Positions 42,234 through 52,290 of a stretch of DNA of 64,000 nucleotides are shown piece by piece. This DNA comes from Paenibacillus sp. Soil787 (GTDB lineage: Bacteria; Bacillota; Bacilli; Paenibacillales; NBRC-103111). The stretch's first letter is position 1, and every line of letters starts with the position of its first letter. The notes below the pieces were generated by a model. That model worked only from the letters and a program-made list of their open reading frames with translations. It ran no database searches and was not told the DNA's origin. The stretch covers positions 59,157 through 123,156 of the forward strand of contig NZ_LMSP01000012.1 in NCBI RefSeq assembly GCF_001429545.1, read 5' to 3'. The position numbers and the translations under genes are program-made.

Positions 42234-43445
42234 ATGTTTTCGTTTGCAAACCTCGATCTGTCATCGCCTGAGTTCAAAAAAAATGCCCACGAGATTTACA
42301 AGCAGCTCAGGCAAAATGATCCGCTTCTCGAAATTGCAATGCCGGATGGGCAGAGGGCATGGCTCTCCACACGCTACGACGATGCCGTACAAATATTGAA
42401 AAATGACGATCGCTTTACGAAAAATTTGCAATCTATTTCCCCTGAAGATTATGCGGCGATAATGCCCAAAAAGGAAATGGATCTGATCAGCAAACAGATG
42501 CTCTCCAGCGACCCGCCCGATCATACCCGACTTCGTTCCATCGTATCCAAAGCTTTTTCACCCCAGATGATTGAAGACATGCAGGATGAAATTCAGCGGA
42601 TTACCAATGATCTAATCGACCAAATTCAGGAAAAAGGGAGCATGGAGGTTATCGCAGACTTTGCCTTTCCGCTTCCAATCATCGTGATCAGCCAGATGCT
42701 GGGCATTCCCGAAAATGATCATTATCTGTTTAAGAAATGGTCCAGTGACTTTATTGAGTCTGCCAATAATCGTAATAAGATGAAAGAAGCATTCCCTTCC
42801 ATCCAGGCTTTTGGCCGTTATATCGAAGAGCTCATCACCGAGAGAAGGAAGTACCCCGGTTCCGATTTGATCAGCATGCTAATCCAAGCTCACGATAGCA
42901 GAGATAAGCTGACTGCTGAAGAGTTGTCCTCCACGATTTGGCTGCTCATTGTCGCCGGGCATGAAACGACTGTCAATCTGATCGGCAACGGATTACTTGC
43001 ATTATTGGAAAACCCGGATCAATTACGCTTGTGGCGCAGCGATCCGGCCTTAACCCAATCGGGCATCGAAGAATTGCTTAGGTATTACAGTCCTGTCGAA
43101 ATTGGCACTTCCCGTTGGGCCAGACTCGACTTTACTTGGCATGGCAAAAATGTCAGCAAAGGCGATTTGATTTTCGCAGGTTTGGCAGCTGCCAATCGTG
43201 ATCCTGAACAATTCGAGAATCCTGACCGGCTGGATATTACGAGAAAGAAAAATAAGCATATTGCTTTCGGAAACGGCATTCATTTCTGCCTCGGAGCCCC
43301 GCTTGCCCGATTGGAAGCTAAGATCGCTTTATCGACATTGGTTCAGCGTTTACCTAACCTGAGTATTGACCTAACTTCTGAGGAATTTAAATGGCGCTCG
43401 GGCATCTTGATGCGAGGTTTGGAACGGTTTCCGGTCACATTTTGA
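42234..43445 (+). CDS. Cytochrome P450 (CYP107-like class I)
   Basis: 403 aa. I-helix AGHETT (about 242-247), ExxR in EELLRYYSPVE, and heme loop FGNGIHFCLGAPLARLE with Cys352 as thiolate ligand. RFTKNLQSISPEDYAA and DPPDHTRLRSIVSKAFSP are typical B' and C-helix regions of bacterial class I P450s. No ferredoxin or reductase gene is adjacent, so it must use partners elsewhere. GGAGTG lies 9 bases before the ATG. It is followed by a terminator. Substrate unknown (macrolide- or fatty-acid-type hydroxylation is common in the family). Confidence 0.95.
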   Translation: MFSFANLDLSSPEFKKNAHEIYKQLRQNDPLLEIAMPDGQRAWLSTRYDDAVQILKNDDRFTKNLQSISPEDYAAIMPKKEMDLISKQMLSSDPPDHTRLRSIVSKAFSPQMIEDMQDEIQRITNDLIDQIQEKGSMEVIADFAFPLPIIVISQMLGIPENDHYLFKKWSSDFIESANNRNKMKEAFPSIQAFGRYIEELITERRKYPGSDLISMLIQAHDSRDKLTAEELSSTIWLLIVAGHETTVNLIGNGLLALLENPDQLRLWRSDPALTQSGIEELLRYYSPVEIGTSRWARLDFTWHGKNVSKGDLIFAGLAAANRDPEQFENPDRLDITRKKNKHIAFGNGIHFCLGAPLARLEAKIALSTLVQRLPNLSIDLTSEEFKWRSGILMRGLERFPVTF

Positions 43446-43492
43446 TGCATTAAAATCGGATTTATTAATTTTCATTTGAACTTTGCTTAAAA

Positions 43493-43539
43493 AAATGCGA
43501 CGCAGAACTGCTTGAATAACAGTTTTGTGTCGCGTTTTA
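43493..43539. terminator. Terminator after the P450 gene
   Basis: AAAATGCGACGCAGAACTG pairs, with G-U wobbles, with CAGTTTTGTGTCGCGTTTT around an 8- to 9-base loop. Confidence 0.75.
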
Positions 43540-43730
43540 ACATCTTCGAATTTGTCTGGATCCTCATGTCTATCCCCTCTTTAACATATTTCCGTTAGCG
43601 ACAGCGCCGGGTCGAAGACTTAGCCTCGCAGTGGTTGTCTGCCTGATACGACTTCCTTGAAATCCCTTTTATCTGCCCACGCGGCTCCTTATTGTTCAAT
43701 AATTGCTCATTTTCATCAAAAACCGTTCTT

Positions 43731-44462
43731 TCAAAAACCGAAGGGATCCTGTTTCCTTAGACCATCAAGTTTCATTTTGTTATCAATTCGCAGAAAGAGA
43801 TATTCTCGCCGCTTACACTCTTCTAGAAATTCACCCAAAGCCTCAAGCATATAAATGGGAGCGTTTTGATGGGCACCAAAAGTCTGACCGCTATCGTGAA
43901 GCAAAATGATGTCTTTGTTGCTAATTTTAGAAAACAGTTTTTTTCGAATTCGTTCCTTTCCACCGCTGCTTCTCCAATCTCCGACCATCAGAGACCATAA
44001 AATCAAATGGAAATTTTTTAACAGGAATAGATCGAAGACATTGATAATCCCCCAGGGTGGTCGATAATGAATCGGTTTTACACCAATTATGTTTTCAATG
44101 GCCTTTACTGAATCCCGTAACTGCTTCCTGACCTTTTTGGGTGTCATTAACGCGTTTGCCCAATGTACATAATTGTGAATCCCTATCAGATGCCCTTCTA
44201 GATGCATACGCAAAATTAACTCTGGGTATTTCTCAGCCATGGAACCAAGTACAAAAAAAGTAGCTTTTATCTGGTATGTCCCCAAGAGATCAAGTAATTG
44301 TGGTGTATGCTCTGGGTCGGGACCATCATCAAAGGTTAGAGCAATCCCATTCGCTCTCTTCCCTTTTGTATAGACGCCGAATCCACCTAGACGAACTATA
44401 AGCGTAGGTAAAACGGTATATATGAACAAAACAAGCAGAATGATTATAAAAAATTTACTCAT
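43731..44462 (-). CDS. Polysaccharide deacetylase (NodB/PdaA-like)
   Basis: 243 aa. N-terminal membrane anchor (FFIIILLVLFIYTVLPTLIV), then NodB motifs: LTFDDGPDPEHT (catalytic base Asp and metal Asp), HNYVHW (metal H-x-x-x-H), YRPPWG (motif 3) and a W-S-L-M-x-G-D-W motif 4, with HD in ILLHDSG. All catalytic positions look intact. It probably deacetylates cell-wall or capsular N-acetylglucosamine on the outer face of the membrane. Monocistronic. Confidence 0.9.
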   Translation of the reverse strand: MSKFFIIILLVLFIYTVLPTLIVRLGGFGVYTKGKRANGIALTFDDGPDPEHTPQLLDLLGTYQIKATFFVLGSMAEKYPELILRMHLEGHLIGIHNYVHWANALMTPKKVRKQLRDSVKAIENIIGVKPIHYRPPWGIINVFDLFLLKNFHLILWSLMVGDWRSSGGKERIRKKLFSKISNKDIILLHDSGQTFGAHQNAPIYMLEALGEFLEECKRREYLFLRIDNKMKLDGLRKQDPFGF

Positions 44463-44603
44463 ATCTCAACACTCTCTTCCTAAAGAAATACTTTCGCAAA
44501 TTCCCTTAAGAGTTAGTGGCTGTCTGCCTATTAAAATAAGGAAAATGTTTATACTATTAAGTTTATTCTCTGAAGCCGCATCTTATTAATTATATAACAC
44601 AAA

Positions 44604-44652
44604 AAAAGAAACCCCAACCCGCTTGCTTGAGGATCGGAGGTTCGTATTTTTT
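44604..44652 (-). terminator. Probable terminator of the DUF1003 gene
   Basis: GC-rich region AACCTCC...GGGGTTTC between A- and T-runs on both sides. Pairing is imperfect. Confidence 0.4.
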
Positions 44653-45213
44653 TTATTCCAAAACATCTTTGTTATTGTTCTGTGAAAGTTCTAAAAGAAG
44701 TTTTTTGACTTCTAATAGTTCATTTTCAATCCGGTGAAGATGACTTTGCATGTCATCAATTTCCTGTTCTGCTTTATAATTTATAGCAAAGTCAATGATA
44801 GATTCATGTTTGTCTCTTGAAGCCTGTCTATTCTGGCTCATCATAATGACGGGTGCTTGAAAAGCGGCAACAAATGATAGGCATAAATTTAATAGGATGA
44901 ACGGGGCATTGTCAAAATGAAAGGGAGTTGCAGTTAATGTATTCCAAGCAATCCAAACTGCCAGAAATATAGCAAAGCAGATAATGAATCTCCAACTGCC
45001 TCCAAAGAAGGCAATTCGATCAGCAATCCGGTCCGACCAACTCGTCTTCCTTATATATTCTTCATCTAAATGAGAAAGAATACTTTTCTCATAATGATCA
45101 ACTAACCGATCAATTCGTTTCGTACTCTCATGGTTAAGCTCAATATCAAATCCTTGAATATTTGAAGCATCTGCAAAGTCTTTTTTCCATTGAAAATAAG
45201 CTTTTTTTGACAT
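44653..45213 (-). CDS. DUF1003 membrane protein
   Basis: 186 aa. The core WSDRIADRIAFFGGSWRFIICFAIFLAVWIAWN, followed by FDNAPFILLNLCLSFVAAFQAPVIMMSQNRQASRDK, is the DUF1003 signature (two helices, Q-A-P-x-I-M-M-S-Q-N-R). The C-terminus is a coiled coil (DDMQSHLHRIENELLEVKKLL). The function of the family is unknown. It is followed upstream by the small secreted coiled-coil protein. Confidence 0.9.
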   Translation of the reverse strand: MSKKAYFQWKKDFADASNIQGFDIELNHESTKRIDRLVDHYEKSILSHLDEEYIRKTSWSDRIADRIAFFGGSWRFIICFAIFLAVWIAWNTLTATPFHFDNAPFILLNLCLSFVAAFQAPVIMMSQNRQASRDKHESIIDFAINYKAEQEIDDMQSHLHRIENELLEVKKLLLELSQNNNKDVLE

Positions 45214-45259
45214 TGTTATTAACCTCCTTTGTGAGGAGTTTTATCTTTGCATGTGCTTC

Positions 45260-45592
45260 CTATTTTAGTGCTTTTAACTTTGCTTGAATTTTCTTTTCAG
45301 TTGCTTCTAATGATTTAAGTTTATTTTCATACTTTTTAATTTTCGCCTGAACTTTTGAAGTCTTTGCTTGTTCCAATAGCTTCTTTGTGCTAGTAATCGA
45401 TTTTTGGATATTAGCTAGCTGACTTTCTAGATTTTTTTTCTGGGATTGCACGTTATGTGTTGGTTTGGTAAAGTGTACAGCTGTGTGATGGGTCACCGAT
45501 TTCGTTGCCGCAAATGCTGACATAGGGAATGCAGCCACAAGTCCGGTAATTGTAGTAATGGCCACTATTTTTCTGATTTTATGTATTAACAT
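45260..45592 (-). CDS. Small secreted coiled-coil protein
   Basis: 110 aa. A Sec signal peptide (KIRKIVAITTITGLVAAFPMSAFA) is followed by a basic linker and a coiled coil (KKNLESQLANIQKSITSTKK, KKYENKLKSLEATEKKIQAK) rich in Lys. No lipobox, so it is released or wall-associated. Unknown function. Confidence 0.75.
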   Translation of the reverse strand: MLIHKIRKIVAITTITGLVAAFPMSAFAATKSVTHHTAVHFTKPTHNVQSQKKNLESQLANIQKSITSTKKLLEQAKTSKVQAKIKKYENKLKSLEATEKKIQAKLKALK

Positions 45593-45727
45593 ATTTTAGC
45601 CTCCTAAATTTGATTATGTTCACTTCGATTATACGGATATTACATTAAAACTTGATGAGTTTTATTTGTTCATTTGATAAAAAAAGATTTTTTTATTAAA
45701 TTTAATTGAATTAACAACCTATTATAG

Positions 45728-46876
45728 CTATTCATCCCCAAATTTAAATGGCTTCGATTGATGAATCATCACACTCAGAACCAAACCCATAGAAAGCATA
45801 TTAGTCATGAGAGAACTTCCACCATAGCTGACAAATGGGAGTGCAATTCCTGTAAGCGGCATAAGTCCTGTATGCATCGCTATATTCTCGAAAATTTGCA
45901 AAGTAAACATCGATATCACACCGATGATCAAATAAGAACCAGCTAAATCTTCGCTTGCCATAGCAATTCGAATCATTCGATATATCAAAAAAAAGTAAAG
46001 CAACAAAAGTACGGCCGAACCAACAAATCCAAATTCTTCACCAATAACGACATAAATCGAATCTGCATAATCATAAGGAATGTATCCGCTTTGTACCATT
46101 TTACCGTGAAGGAATCCTTCACCCATTAACTCACCCGAACTCACTGCCTTAATGGAATTGACAACATGATAGCTCTGATTTGGATCGCTGGTCGGGTTTA
46201 GAAAGGTTTGTATTCTATGAAGTTGATGCGGTTTTACAATTTTATTGAATAGGGGGAGATCCACAAAATATAGTGTTGTAATGCTGCCAATAACCCCAAC
46301 GATCCCAAATAACCCAATGAGTCCATGCTTGATACGAATCTTCCCGACCCATAACATCCCAATCAAAATACAGACAAAAACAATGGAAGTTCCGAGGTCC
46401 GGTTGATTCATAACAATCAGACAAGGTATTCCCATAACCACTATCATTGGGATTATATCTTGAACTAATCGTAGATATTCTCCCTTACGGTTTTCCAGCA
46501 TTTTGGCTAACAGTAAAATAACGAATACTTTTGCTAGTTCAGAAGGCTGAAACTGCATAAAATATAGATTGATCCATCGCTGAGATCCATTGATGTTCAT
46601 GCCTTTAAACATGACGAAAATTAGAAGCAGGATTCCGATTACATATAAAATGACGGATAAATGTCTGACAATGTCCCGGTAATCGAGCACGGCCAAGATC
46701 AGCATGGGCACAAACATGGCTGCGAACATAATTAAATTATTCTCATGCAGGCCGGCAAATTTCGTATTATTAGTGGCGCTATAGATCACTATCGTGCTTA
46801 TAGCCATGAAACATAACAATAAAGCGATAATGATAAGATCTATTTTTTTCGCTCTAAGCAACATCTCTTTGAACAC
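45728..46876 (-). CDS. RodA/FtsW/SpoVE SEDS-family glycan polymerase
   Basis: About 382 aa from GTG 46876 with GGGGGGAG upstream. Ten helices; NGSQRWINLYFMQFQPSELAKV and the large loop with VQSGYIPYDYADSIYVVIGEEFGFVGS, plus GIALPFVSYGGSSLMTNMLSMGLVLSV, are the SEDS signatures. The catalytic Asp region before FIFAVIGEE is present (YADSIYVVIGEEFG). It polymerises lipid II into glycan strands. It lies 45 bases after the DacF-like gene, and the pair likely acts in elongation or sporulation. Confidence 0.9.
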   Translation of the reverse strand: MFKEMLLRAKKIDLIIIALLLCFMAISTIVIYSATNNTKFAGLHENNLIMFAAMFVPMLILAVLDYRDIVRHLSVILYVIGILLLIFVMFKGMNINGSQRWINLYFMQFQPSELAKVFVILLLAKMLENRKGEYLRLVQDIIPMIVVMGIPCLIVMNQPDLGTSIVFVCILIGMLWVGKIRIKHGLIGLFGIVGVIGSITTLYFVDLPLFNKIVKPHQLHRIQTFLNPTSDPNQSYHVVNSIKAVSSGELMGEGFLHGKMVQSGYIPYDYADSIYVVIGEEFGFVGSAVLLLLYFFLIYRMIRIAMASEDLAGSYLIIGVISMFTLQIFENIAMHTGLMPLTGIALPFVSYGGSSLMTNMLSMGLVLSVMIHQSKPFKFGDE

Positions 46877-46920
46877 TTGCGGCTCCCCCCTTCTACAAAT
46901 ATTTGTGTTAAATCCCATAC

Positions 46921-48165
46921 TCAGGCATCATAATTTTTCTGTGATAATGTTGAAATTAACTTTTGTTGTTTGCGCTTTTGCAGCAGGATGAACGAGCCAA
47001 GTGCACAGAGCAATAGGCCAGTAACCACCCAAAATGGCCAATTTGTTGATGATGATTGACTTACCTCTTTGGTTATTGGGGCAGCATCAACATGAATAAC
47101 CTCTTTGGCGGAAACAATTGGGATTTGCACCAGCATCTCCCCATTTTTCTTAATTTGATAATCGCCGATCACCTCGCCGGCCGCGATCGTTTTTTGCCAA
47201 CTTTGCCACGGCGTAAAAACAGGCGAATACGTATAAACAGCGCCATCATCTTTTCGTTTGGTCAAAACAAAGTTATTTCCAAGGACACCTTGAACGTTCT
47301 CACCATAAAAGGTCGTCTCACCGGCGATATCCCCTTTCTTAAAAATTTGCTGCACATCCAGATGGTCGAGTCCATAATTTCCTATCGTTTGCACGTCTTG
47401 ATATTCATTTCCTCGCGATGATTTCATGACGACTGCGATGACGGTTTTATTGTCTTTTTTCATATATTCAATTAACGTATTTCGAGCTTGGTTAGTAAAA
47501 CCTGTTTTCCCTCCCAATGCGATTGGATTCTGAAAAATGAAGCTGCGATCTTTTATAAGTACAGACCGCTGGTCCGTCTTCACCTCTGTCTTTTCAGTTC
47601 CCATTGCTTCCATAATAGCGGGATATTTCATAGCTTCTTTGGCAAGCAGAGCCAAATCATAGGTAGTTGTATAATGCCCTGGATCATGCAGACCATTAGG
47701 TGTTACGAAATGTGTATGTGTCATGCCGATTGACGCTGCCTTTGTATTCATCATCGCAGCAAAAGAAGCTTCATCGCCTCCAATATGTTCGGCTATCATC
47801 ATCGCTACATCATTGGCCGAGATCACGAGAAGTGCCCTCAAGGCTTCTTCTTTTTGCATCTTCTCACCGATTTTCAAATTGAATACAAAATTGCTTACTT
47901 CTTGCTGAGTAGCTTTTTTACTAGCCGTCATCCATTCACCGTCCACCATATGATCTTCTAGAAGAATAGCCGTCATAAGCTTCGTTAAGCTAGCAGGAAA
48001 CGCTTGTTCATCTTTGTTTTTTTGAAAGAGTACCTCGCCTGTCGAACTATCGATCACAACACCTGTGCCGCTATATATAGCTGGAGAATTGGTTTCTCCA
48101 TAAGCAATTCCTACTTGGCTTAGCACAGCTGCGAGCATAACAATGATGAACACCACTTTCTTCAT
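46921..48165 (-). CDS. D-alanyl-D-alanine carboxypeptidase (DacF/PBP5-like)
   Basis: 414 aa. Signal peptide (VVFIIVMLAAVLSQVGIAYG), S-x-x-K in PASLTKLMTA, SAN in VISANDVAMM, KTG in LGGKTGFTNQA, then a PBP5_C domain and a C-terminal membrane anchor (FWVVTGLLLCALGSFILL) followed by a basic tail. It trims the terminal D-Ala of peptidoglycan stem peptides. It is a class C low-molecular-weight PBP and is co-directional with the SEDS gene. Confidence 0.92.
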   Translation of the reverse strand: MKKVVFIIVMLAAVLSQVGIAYGETNSPAIYSGTGVVIDSSTGEVLFQKNKDEQAFPASLTKLMTAILLEDHMVDGEWMTASKKATQQEVSNFVFNLKIGEKMQKEEALRALLVISANDVAMMIAEHIGGDEASFAAMMNTKAASIGMTHTHFVTPNGLHDPGHYTTTYDLALLAKEAMKYPAIMEAMGTEKTEVKTDQRSVLIKDRSFIFQNPIALGGKTGFTNQARNTLIEYMKKDNKTVIAVVMKSSRGNEYQDVQTIGNYGLDHLDVQQIFKKGDIAGETTFYGENVQGVLGNNFVLTKRKDDGAVYTYSPVFTPWQSWQKTIAAGEVIGDYQIKKNGEMLVQIPIVSAKEVIHVDAAPITKEVSQSSSTNWPFWVVTGLLLCALGSFILLQKRKQQKLISTLSQKNYDA

Positions 48166-48277
48166 TCCAAATCCTCCCGAATAATAGTAATAACTATATT
48201 AAAATACGCCCGTATTTGATTTCTGAACACATACGAGATTTATTATAGGCTCTGTTCCTTAAAAACAAATGAAAACA

Positions 48278-48300
48278 AAAAAATCCCCATTTCAGGGGAG
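48278..48300 (-). terminator. Terminator of the murT-gatD operon
   Basis: CTCCCC and GGGGAT arms on the minus strand followed by seven T, shortly after the gatD stop. Confidence 0.7.
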
Positions 48301-48315
48301 CTTTGTTCAGCCGCG

Positions 48316-49032
48316 TTATAGGGTAAGACAAATTTTTTCTGCATGTTGTTTTGCCTCGTATTCCTGAGAATCATCAAGTTCTATAAGTTCTTTTTTTCCA
48401 TATTTTCTTTCAAGCGAGGCAGCAATGATATGATCCGTTATGGATGGATTTTTAGGCAAAATTGGACCATGAAGATAAGTTCCTATGACATTGTGATAGA
48501 TAAGACCTTCTGTGCCATCTTCCCCATTATTACCATAACCTTTGATGACTTTGCCTAACGGTTTATAGGAGTGATAGGTTCTCCCAGAGTGATTTTCAAA
48601 ACCTACTACGCTACCGAATTCCTTTGTTTCAATTAAAATGTTACCGACCTGACGGTCCTTTTGTGCTGTAGAGTGAAAATCACATATTTCCATTCCCCTA
48701 TGTATAGTTCCTTCTGAAGTCACATAATAACTCCCTAGAAGTTGATATCCGCCACATATGGCGAGACAGCTAATACCATCTTCGACACAAAATTTAAAAT
48801 CATTTTTAATTTTAAGTAATTCCGTTGTAATCAAACCTTGCTCTCGATCACTGCCTCCACCGATGAAAATAATATCAACGGACGATAAGTTCATGTCATT
48901 TGTCGATTTTATATCTGCTATCATTAAATGAATGCCTCTCCATTCACACCGTTTTTGAAGCGCAATCACATTCCCTCTATCCCCATATAGATTTAATCGA
49001 TCCGGAAATAAGTTATAGAGCAGAAGATTCAT
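48316..49032 (-). CDS. gatD: Lipid II isoglutaminyl synthase, glutamine amidotransferase subunit GatD
   Basis: 238 aa. CobB/CobQ-type class I glutaminase: FIGGGSDREQGL, nucleophile Cys in CLAICGGYQLLG, and the His in GTYLHGPILPKNP. It overlaps murT by 20 bases. GatD hydrolyses glutamine and passes ammonia to MurT, which amidates the alpha-carboxyl of D-Glu in lipid II to isoglutamine. The C-terminal sequence ends LTL near the terminator. Confidence 0.92.
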   Translation of the reverse strand: MNLLLYNLFPDRLNLYGDRGNVIALQKRCEWRGIHLMIADIKSTNDMNLSSVDIIFIGGGSDREQGLITTELLKIKNDFKFCVEDGISCLAICGGYQLLGSYYVTSEGTIHRGMEICDFHSTAQKDRQVGNILIETKEFGSVVGFENHSGRTYHSYKPLGKVIKGYGNNGEDGTEGLIYHNVIGTYLHGPILPKNPSITDHIIAASLERKYGKKELIELDDSQEYEAKQHAEKICLTL

Positions 49033-50356
49033 TTTCCTTCTTTATACTCCTTTCCGTGTGGTTTTTAACCTCTTGTAAGGCTGTATAGGTCGGTAATAAA
49101 TAAGTAGGCATCGGGTGGCTAAATGCATACTGTATCGCTTTCTCAATAGATGGAATTTTAATAACTTTATTAGGATCAATCCCTGCATACTTAAGTCGAA
49201 GCGTAATATCTAATGTTCGGCTGCCTGAGCAAATGATTCTTTGGATATCTTCCCTTTGCAAGCATTCAAAATCAATGTCCCAGATCCATGAAACATCTTT
49301 CCCATCCGCAATAAAGTCATTAATAAAGAAGACAATTTGCTTCTCATAATGAGTGGAGAGGATTTCTGAGATGGAGACATTCATACCTGAAGGATTTTTA
49401 TTGAGATTAATAATATATGGAAATTCTTTATAAAAAAACAATTCCATTCGTCCATTGGCCATATGAAAATCATGTAAGGAATCTTTTATGTTTTTATCCT
49501 GAATACCAAGTTCAGCAGCACAAGTAATAGCAGCTAGTGCATTATAAACATTATATGTACCTGTCATATTCATCTGATAGGTCTCATTTTTCAAAGAAAA
49601 AGCTAAGGGGGTACTTTGAACACGATCAATTTCATAATGTGGGGTTGGACGTTTAAATCCACAGGAGCAGGAATAAAATCCAAGCTGGTTGAAATGAATG
49701 TGATCATACAGCATCTCTTCACCGCATTTTGGGCAATATTTGGACTCACTCATCCCGTAATCTCCAAAAGTATATGCCTGTTTACCAAGTCCGTAATAGA
49801 TATTATCTTTGTTAAGAGCGCTCAGCCGAAAAACAAAGGGATCATCCGCATTTAATATCATTTTCGTCGCGATAGGATGTATGGCCTTTTCAATATCTTT
49901 GATAAGCATATCTATCTCCCCGTAACGATCTAACTGATCACGAAAAAAATTAGTAATAATGAGCATCTGCGGCGTGATTTGTTTCAAAATGACAGGAAGA
50001 CTTGCTTCGTCAATTTCCAGTACAGCATAGTCGTAATTTAAATGGCCCAAGATCGTCGTATGATTAATTAAACAAGCGGCTACGCCAGAAATCATATTTG
50101 CCCCTTCAAAATTATTCAAAATTTTCATTCCGGTTGACCTTAAGAGGTGTGCCAACAAATTTGAGGTCGTCGTTTTACCGTTTGTACCGGTGATAAAAAT
50201 AAAATGTTTAATTTGATGAGATAATTTTCTTATAATGTTCGGATCTATTTTGATTGCCACTACGCCCGGAAGAGTAGATCCATGATTACCTAATAATCGG
50301 CTTAATTTGCCAGCCGACTTTCCGCTAAGGATAGCGACATTTTTTTTAATCATCAT
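49013..50356 (-). CDS. murT: Lipid II isoglutaminyl synthase subunit MurT
   Basis: 447 aa. Mur-ligase P-loop FITGTNGKTTTSNLLAHLL (about residues 53-71), the four-Cys ribbon CPKCGEEML...FYSCSCGFKRP (about residues 205-230) that marks MurT, and the DUF1727-type C-terminal domain with FINDFIADGKDVSWIWDIDFE. It amidates D-Glu of the stem peptide with GatD. Full length for the family. The gene is first in the pair. Confidence 0.93.
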   Translation of the reverse strand: MMIKKNVAILSGKSAGKLSRLLGNHGSTLPGVVAIKIDPNIIRKLSHQIKHFIFITGTNGKTTTSNLLAHLLRSTGMKILNNFEGANMISGVAACLINHTTILGHLNYDYAVLEIDEASLPVILKQITPQMLIITNFFRDQLDRYGEIDMLIKDIEKAIHPIATKMILNADDPFVFRLSALNKDNIYYGLGKQAYTFGDYGMSESKYCPKCGEEMLYDHIHFNQLGFYSCSCGFKRPTPHYEIDRVQSTPLAFSLKNETYQMNMTGTYNVYNALAAITCAAELGIQDKNIKDSLHDFHMANGRMELFFYKEFPYIINLNKNPSGMNVSISEILSTHYEKQIVFFINDFIADGKDVSWIWDIDFECLQREDIQRIICSGSRTLDITLRLKYAGIDPNKVIKIPSIEKAIQYAFSHPMPTYLLPTYTALQEVKNHTERSIKKENESSAL

Positions 50357-50537
50357 TCCAACTCCCTCAACAATTGTAACAGCCGCCTAAGTGAGAACGA
50401 AAATTAATATACCCTAAACCTAAAAAGGCTAACCAGATATTTCTGGTTAACCTGAGATATTGATAATTCTTATAAGATTTCATAATTATTATTATGTAAA
50501 CAAATATCCGTGAATTTCCTTGAAAACGATTAGTTTC

Positions 50538-50570
50538 AAAAAAAATAACCTGTTAATCAGGTTATTTTTT
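50538..50570 (-). terminator. Terminator of the SelO gene
   Basis: AAAAAATAACCTG and CAGGTTATTTTTT arms (ATAACCTG 50545-50552, CAGGTTAT 50558-50565). Confidence 0.85.
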
Positions 50571-50584
50571 AAAGTTTTTCTGCT

Positions 50585-52060
50585 TTAAGTACCGCAAAAG
50601 GTTCGGTAAGGCTGCGTAGATAGCGTAGGCCGTGTAAAATCTGCCTGTTCGGAGGAGTGCGCGAAGGGTCTCGAAAGAACATCAAGAAGACGCTCTATTA
50701 CACTGTAGTTTCCTTGATTCACCGCAGCTTCTAGTGCTTCCTCTACCCGGTGGTTACGGGGGATTACCGCAGGATTGCTGCTGCGCATCAACTGATGTGA
50801 GGAAGCTTTTGTTTCCTCCTGCCTGCTTAGTCTCACCTGCCACAATTCATGCCACTGAGCAAACTCAGCGGAGCTAAAAAGATCCGTGTCTTCCAGCTTA
50901 TCGAAAGTTAATGCGCGAAAAGTATTGGTATAGTCTGCACTATATTTCTGCATTATATTGAGCAGATCTTTAATAAGAGATTCATCTTCCTGTTCTTCAT
51001 TAAAAATTCCGAGTTTTGCTCTCATTCCCGCAAACCAATGACGGTGATATAACTCGGAAAAACTTGCAATTGCAGCCTCGGCATGTCTGATAGCCTGCTC
51101 CTCGTTCTCATGCAGCAGCGGCAGTAGGGTTTCAGCAAATCTGGCGAGATTCCAAGCGGCAATATAGGGCTGATTACCATAGGCATAGCGCCCCTGATTA
51201 TCAATGGAACTGAATACCGTTGCCGGATCGTAAGTATCCATGAAGGCGCAAGGACCATAATCAATGGTTTCTCCGCTGATCGCCATGTTATCGGTGTTCA
51301 TCACCCCGTGAATAAAGCCAACGAGCTGCCATTTGGAAATGAGACTAGCCTGACGCTTAATCACTTCCTGAAGCAGGACAAGATAGCGGTTCTCATCTGC
51401 AGTATCAACTTCTGGAAAGTGTCTTTGCAAAGTGTAATCAGCCAGGGCTTGAAGGTCCTCTTTGGTGCCAAATTTCGCAGCATACTGAAAGGTGCCGACG
51501 CGCAAATGGCTGGCAGCTATGCGGGTAAGAATTGCACCAGGCTGTTCGGTTTCACGGATAATGGACTCACCGGTTGTAACCACCGCTAGGCTGCGTGTTG
51601 TAGGAATACCTAGCGCATACATGGCTTCGCTGATGATGTATTCACGCAGCATCGGGCCAAGTGCTGCCCGGCCATCGCCCCCTCGGGAATATGGCGTCCT
51701 GCCTGAACCCTTAAGATGAATATCAACCCGTATACCTTGGGGAGTGATCTGTTCGCCAAGAAGCATAGCACGGCCATCCCCTAACCGGTTAAAATGCCCA
51801 AACTGATGCCCAGCATAGGCTTGGGCTAGAGGCAAAGCTCCTTCGGGAATCTCGTTACCAGCAAGCGACGAAGCCCCTTCATTGCTTTGCAGCGATTGGA
51901 CCGATAATCCCAAAGATGTTGCCAACTGATCATTAAGAATGATTACCTTCGGTGAGCTCACAGGAGCTGGATGAAGTCTGGTGAAAAGTGATTCTGGCAA
52001 ACGTGCATAACTGTTGTCGAAGTTCCATCCTGTTTCTATTATTGTATTTTTCTCTGTCAT
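50585..52060 (-). CDS. selO: SelO/YdiU-family protein adenylyltransferase
   Basis: 491 aa, full length. Pseudokinase-fold motifs: [72 protein letters not shown] and the [25 protein letters not shown] block (HGVMNTDN and DYGP). SelO transfers AMP to Ser, Thr or Tyr of target proteins. The C-terminal Sec/Cys seen in some members is present as YRTFCGT (Cys at the third-last residue). Monocistronic. Confidence 0.93.
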   Translation of the reverse strand: MTEKNTIIETGWNFDNSYARLPESLFTRLHPAPVSSPKVIILNDQLATSLGLSVQSLQSNEGASSLAGNEIPEGALPLAQAYAGHQFGHFNRLGDGRAMLLGEQITPQGIRVDIHLKGSGRTPYSRGGDGRAALGPMLREYIISEAMYALGIPTTRSLAVVTTGESIIRETEQPGAILTRIAASHLRVGTFQYAAKFGTKEDLQALADYTLQRHFPEVDTADENRYLVLLQEVIKRQASLISKWQLVGFIHGVMNTDNMAISGETIDYGPCAFMDTYDPATVFSSIDNQGRYAYGNQPYIAAWNLARFAETLLPLLHENEEQAIRHAEAAIASFSELYHRHWFAGMRAKLGIFNEEQEDESLIKDLLNIMQKYSADYTNTFRALTFDKLEDTDLFSSAEFAQWHELWQVRLSRQEETKASSHQLMRSSNPAVIPRNHRVEEALEAAVNQGNYSVIERLLDVLSRPFAHSSEQADFTRPTLSTQPYRTFCGT

Positions 52061-52195
52061 CGTATCTCCTTATTTTTGCTTTTTGTTATATTATCGCAGT
52101 TATCGGCCATGGACTGCAACGCTTTGTTAACTCTTGTTATTATGTCCAACAGCGATAATCGATCAACATGTTTGACATCAATATCTCTTTAACAA

Positions 52196-52225
52196 AAAAA
52201 GCAGTACGCCGCGGCGCCTGCTTCA
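52196..52225 (-). terminator. Terminator of the glycan-uptake operon
   Basis: AAGCAG (52199-52204) and CTGCTT (52218-52223) enclose CGCCGCGGCG; the minus strand continues with a seven-T run, after the stop at 52291. Confidence 0.75.
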
Positions 52226-52290
52226 TTATTCCAGTCTATTAGTTAACGACGTTAATTACTAAATCAATCCGCAGGTACCTCTGAATGTTC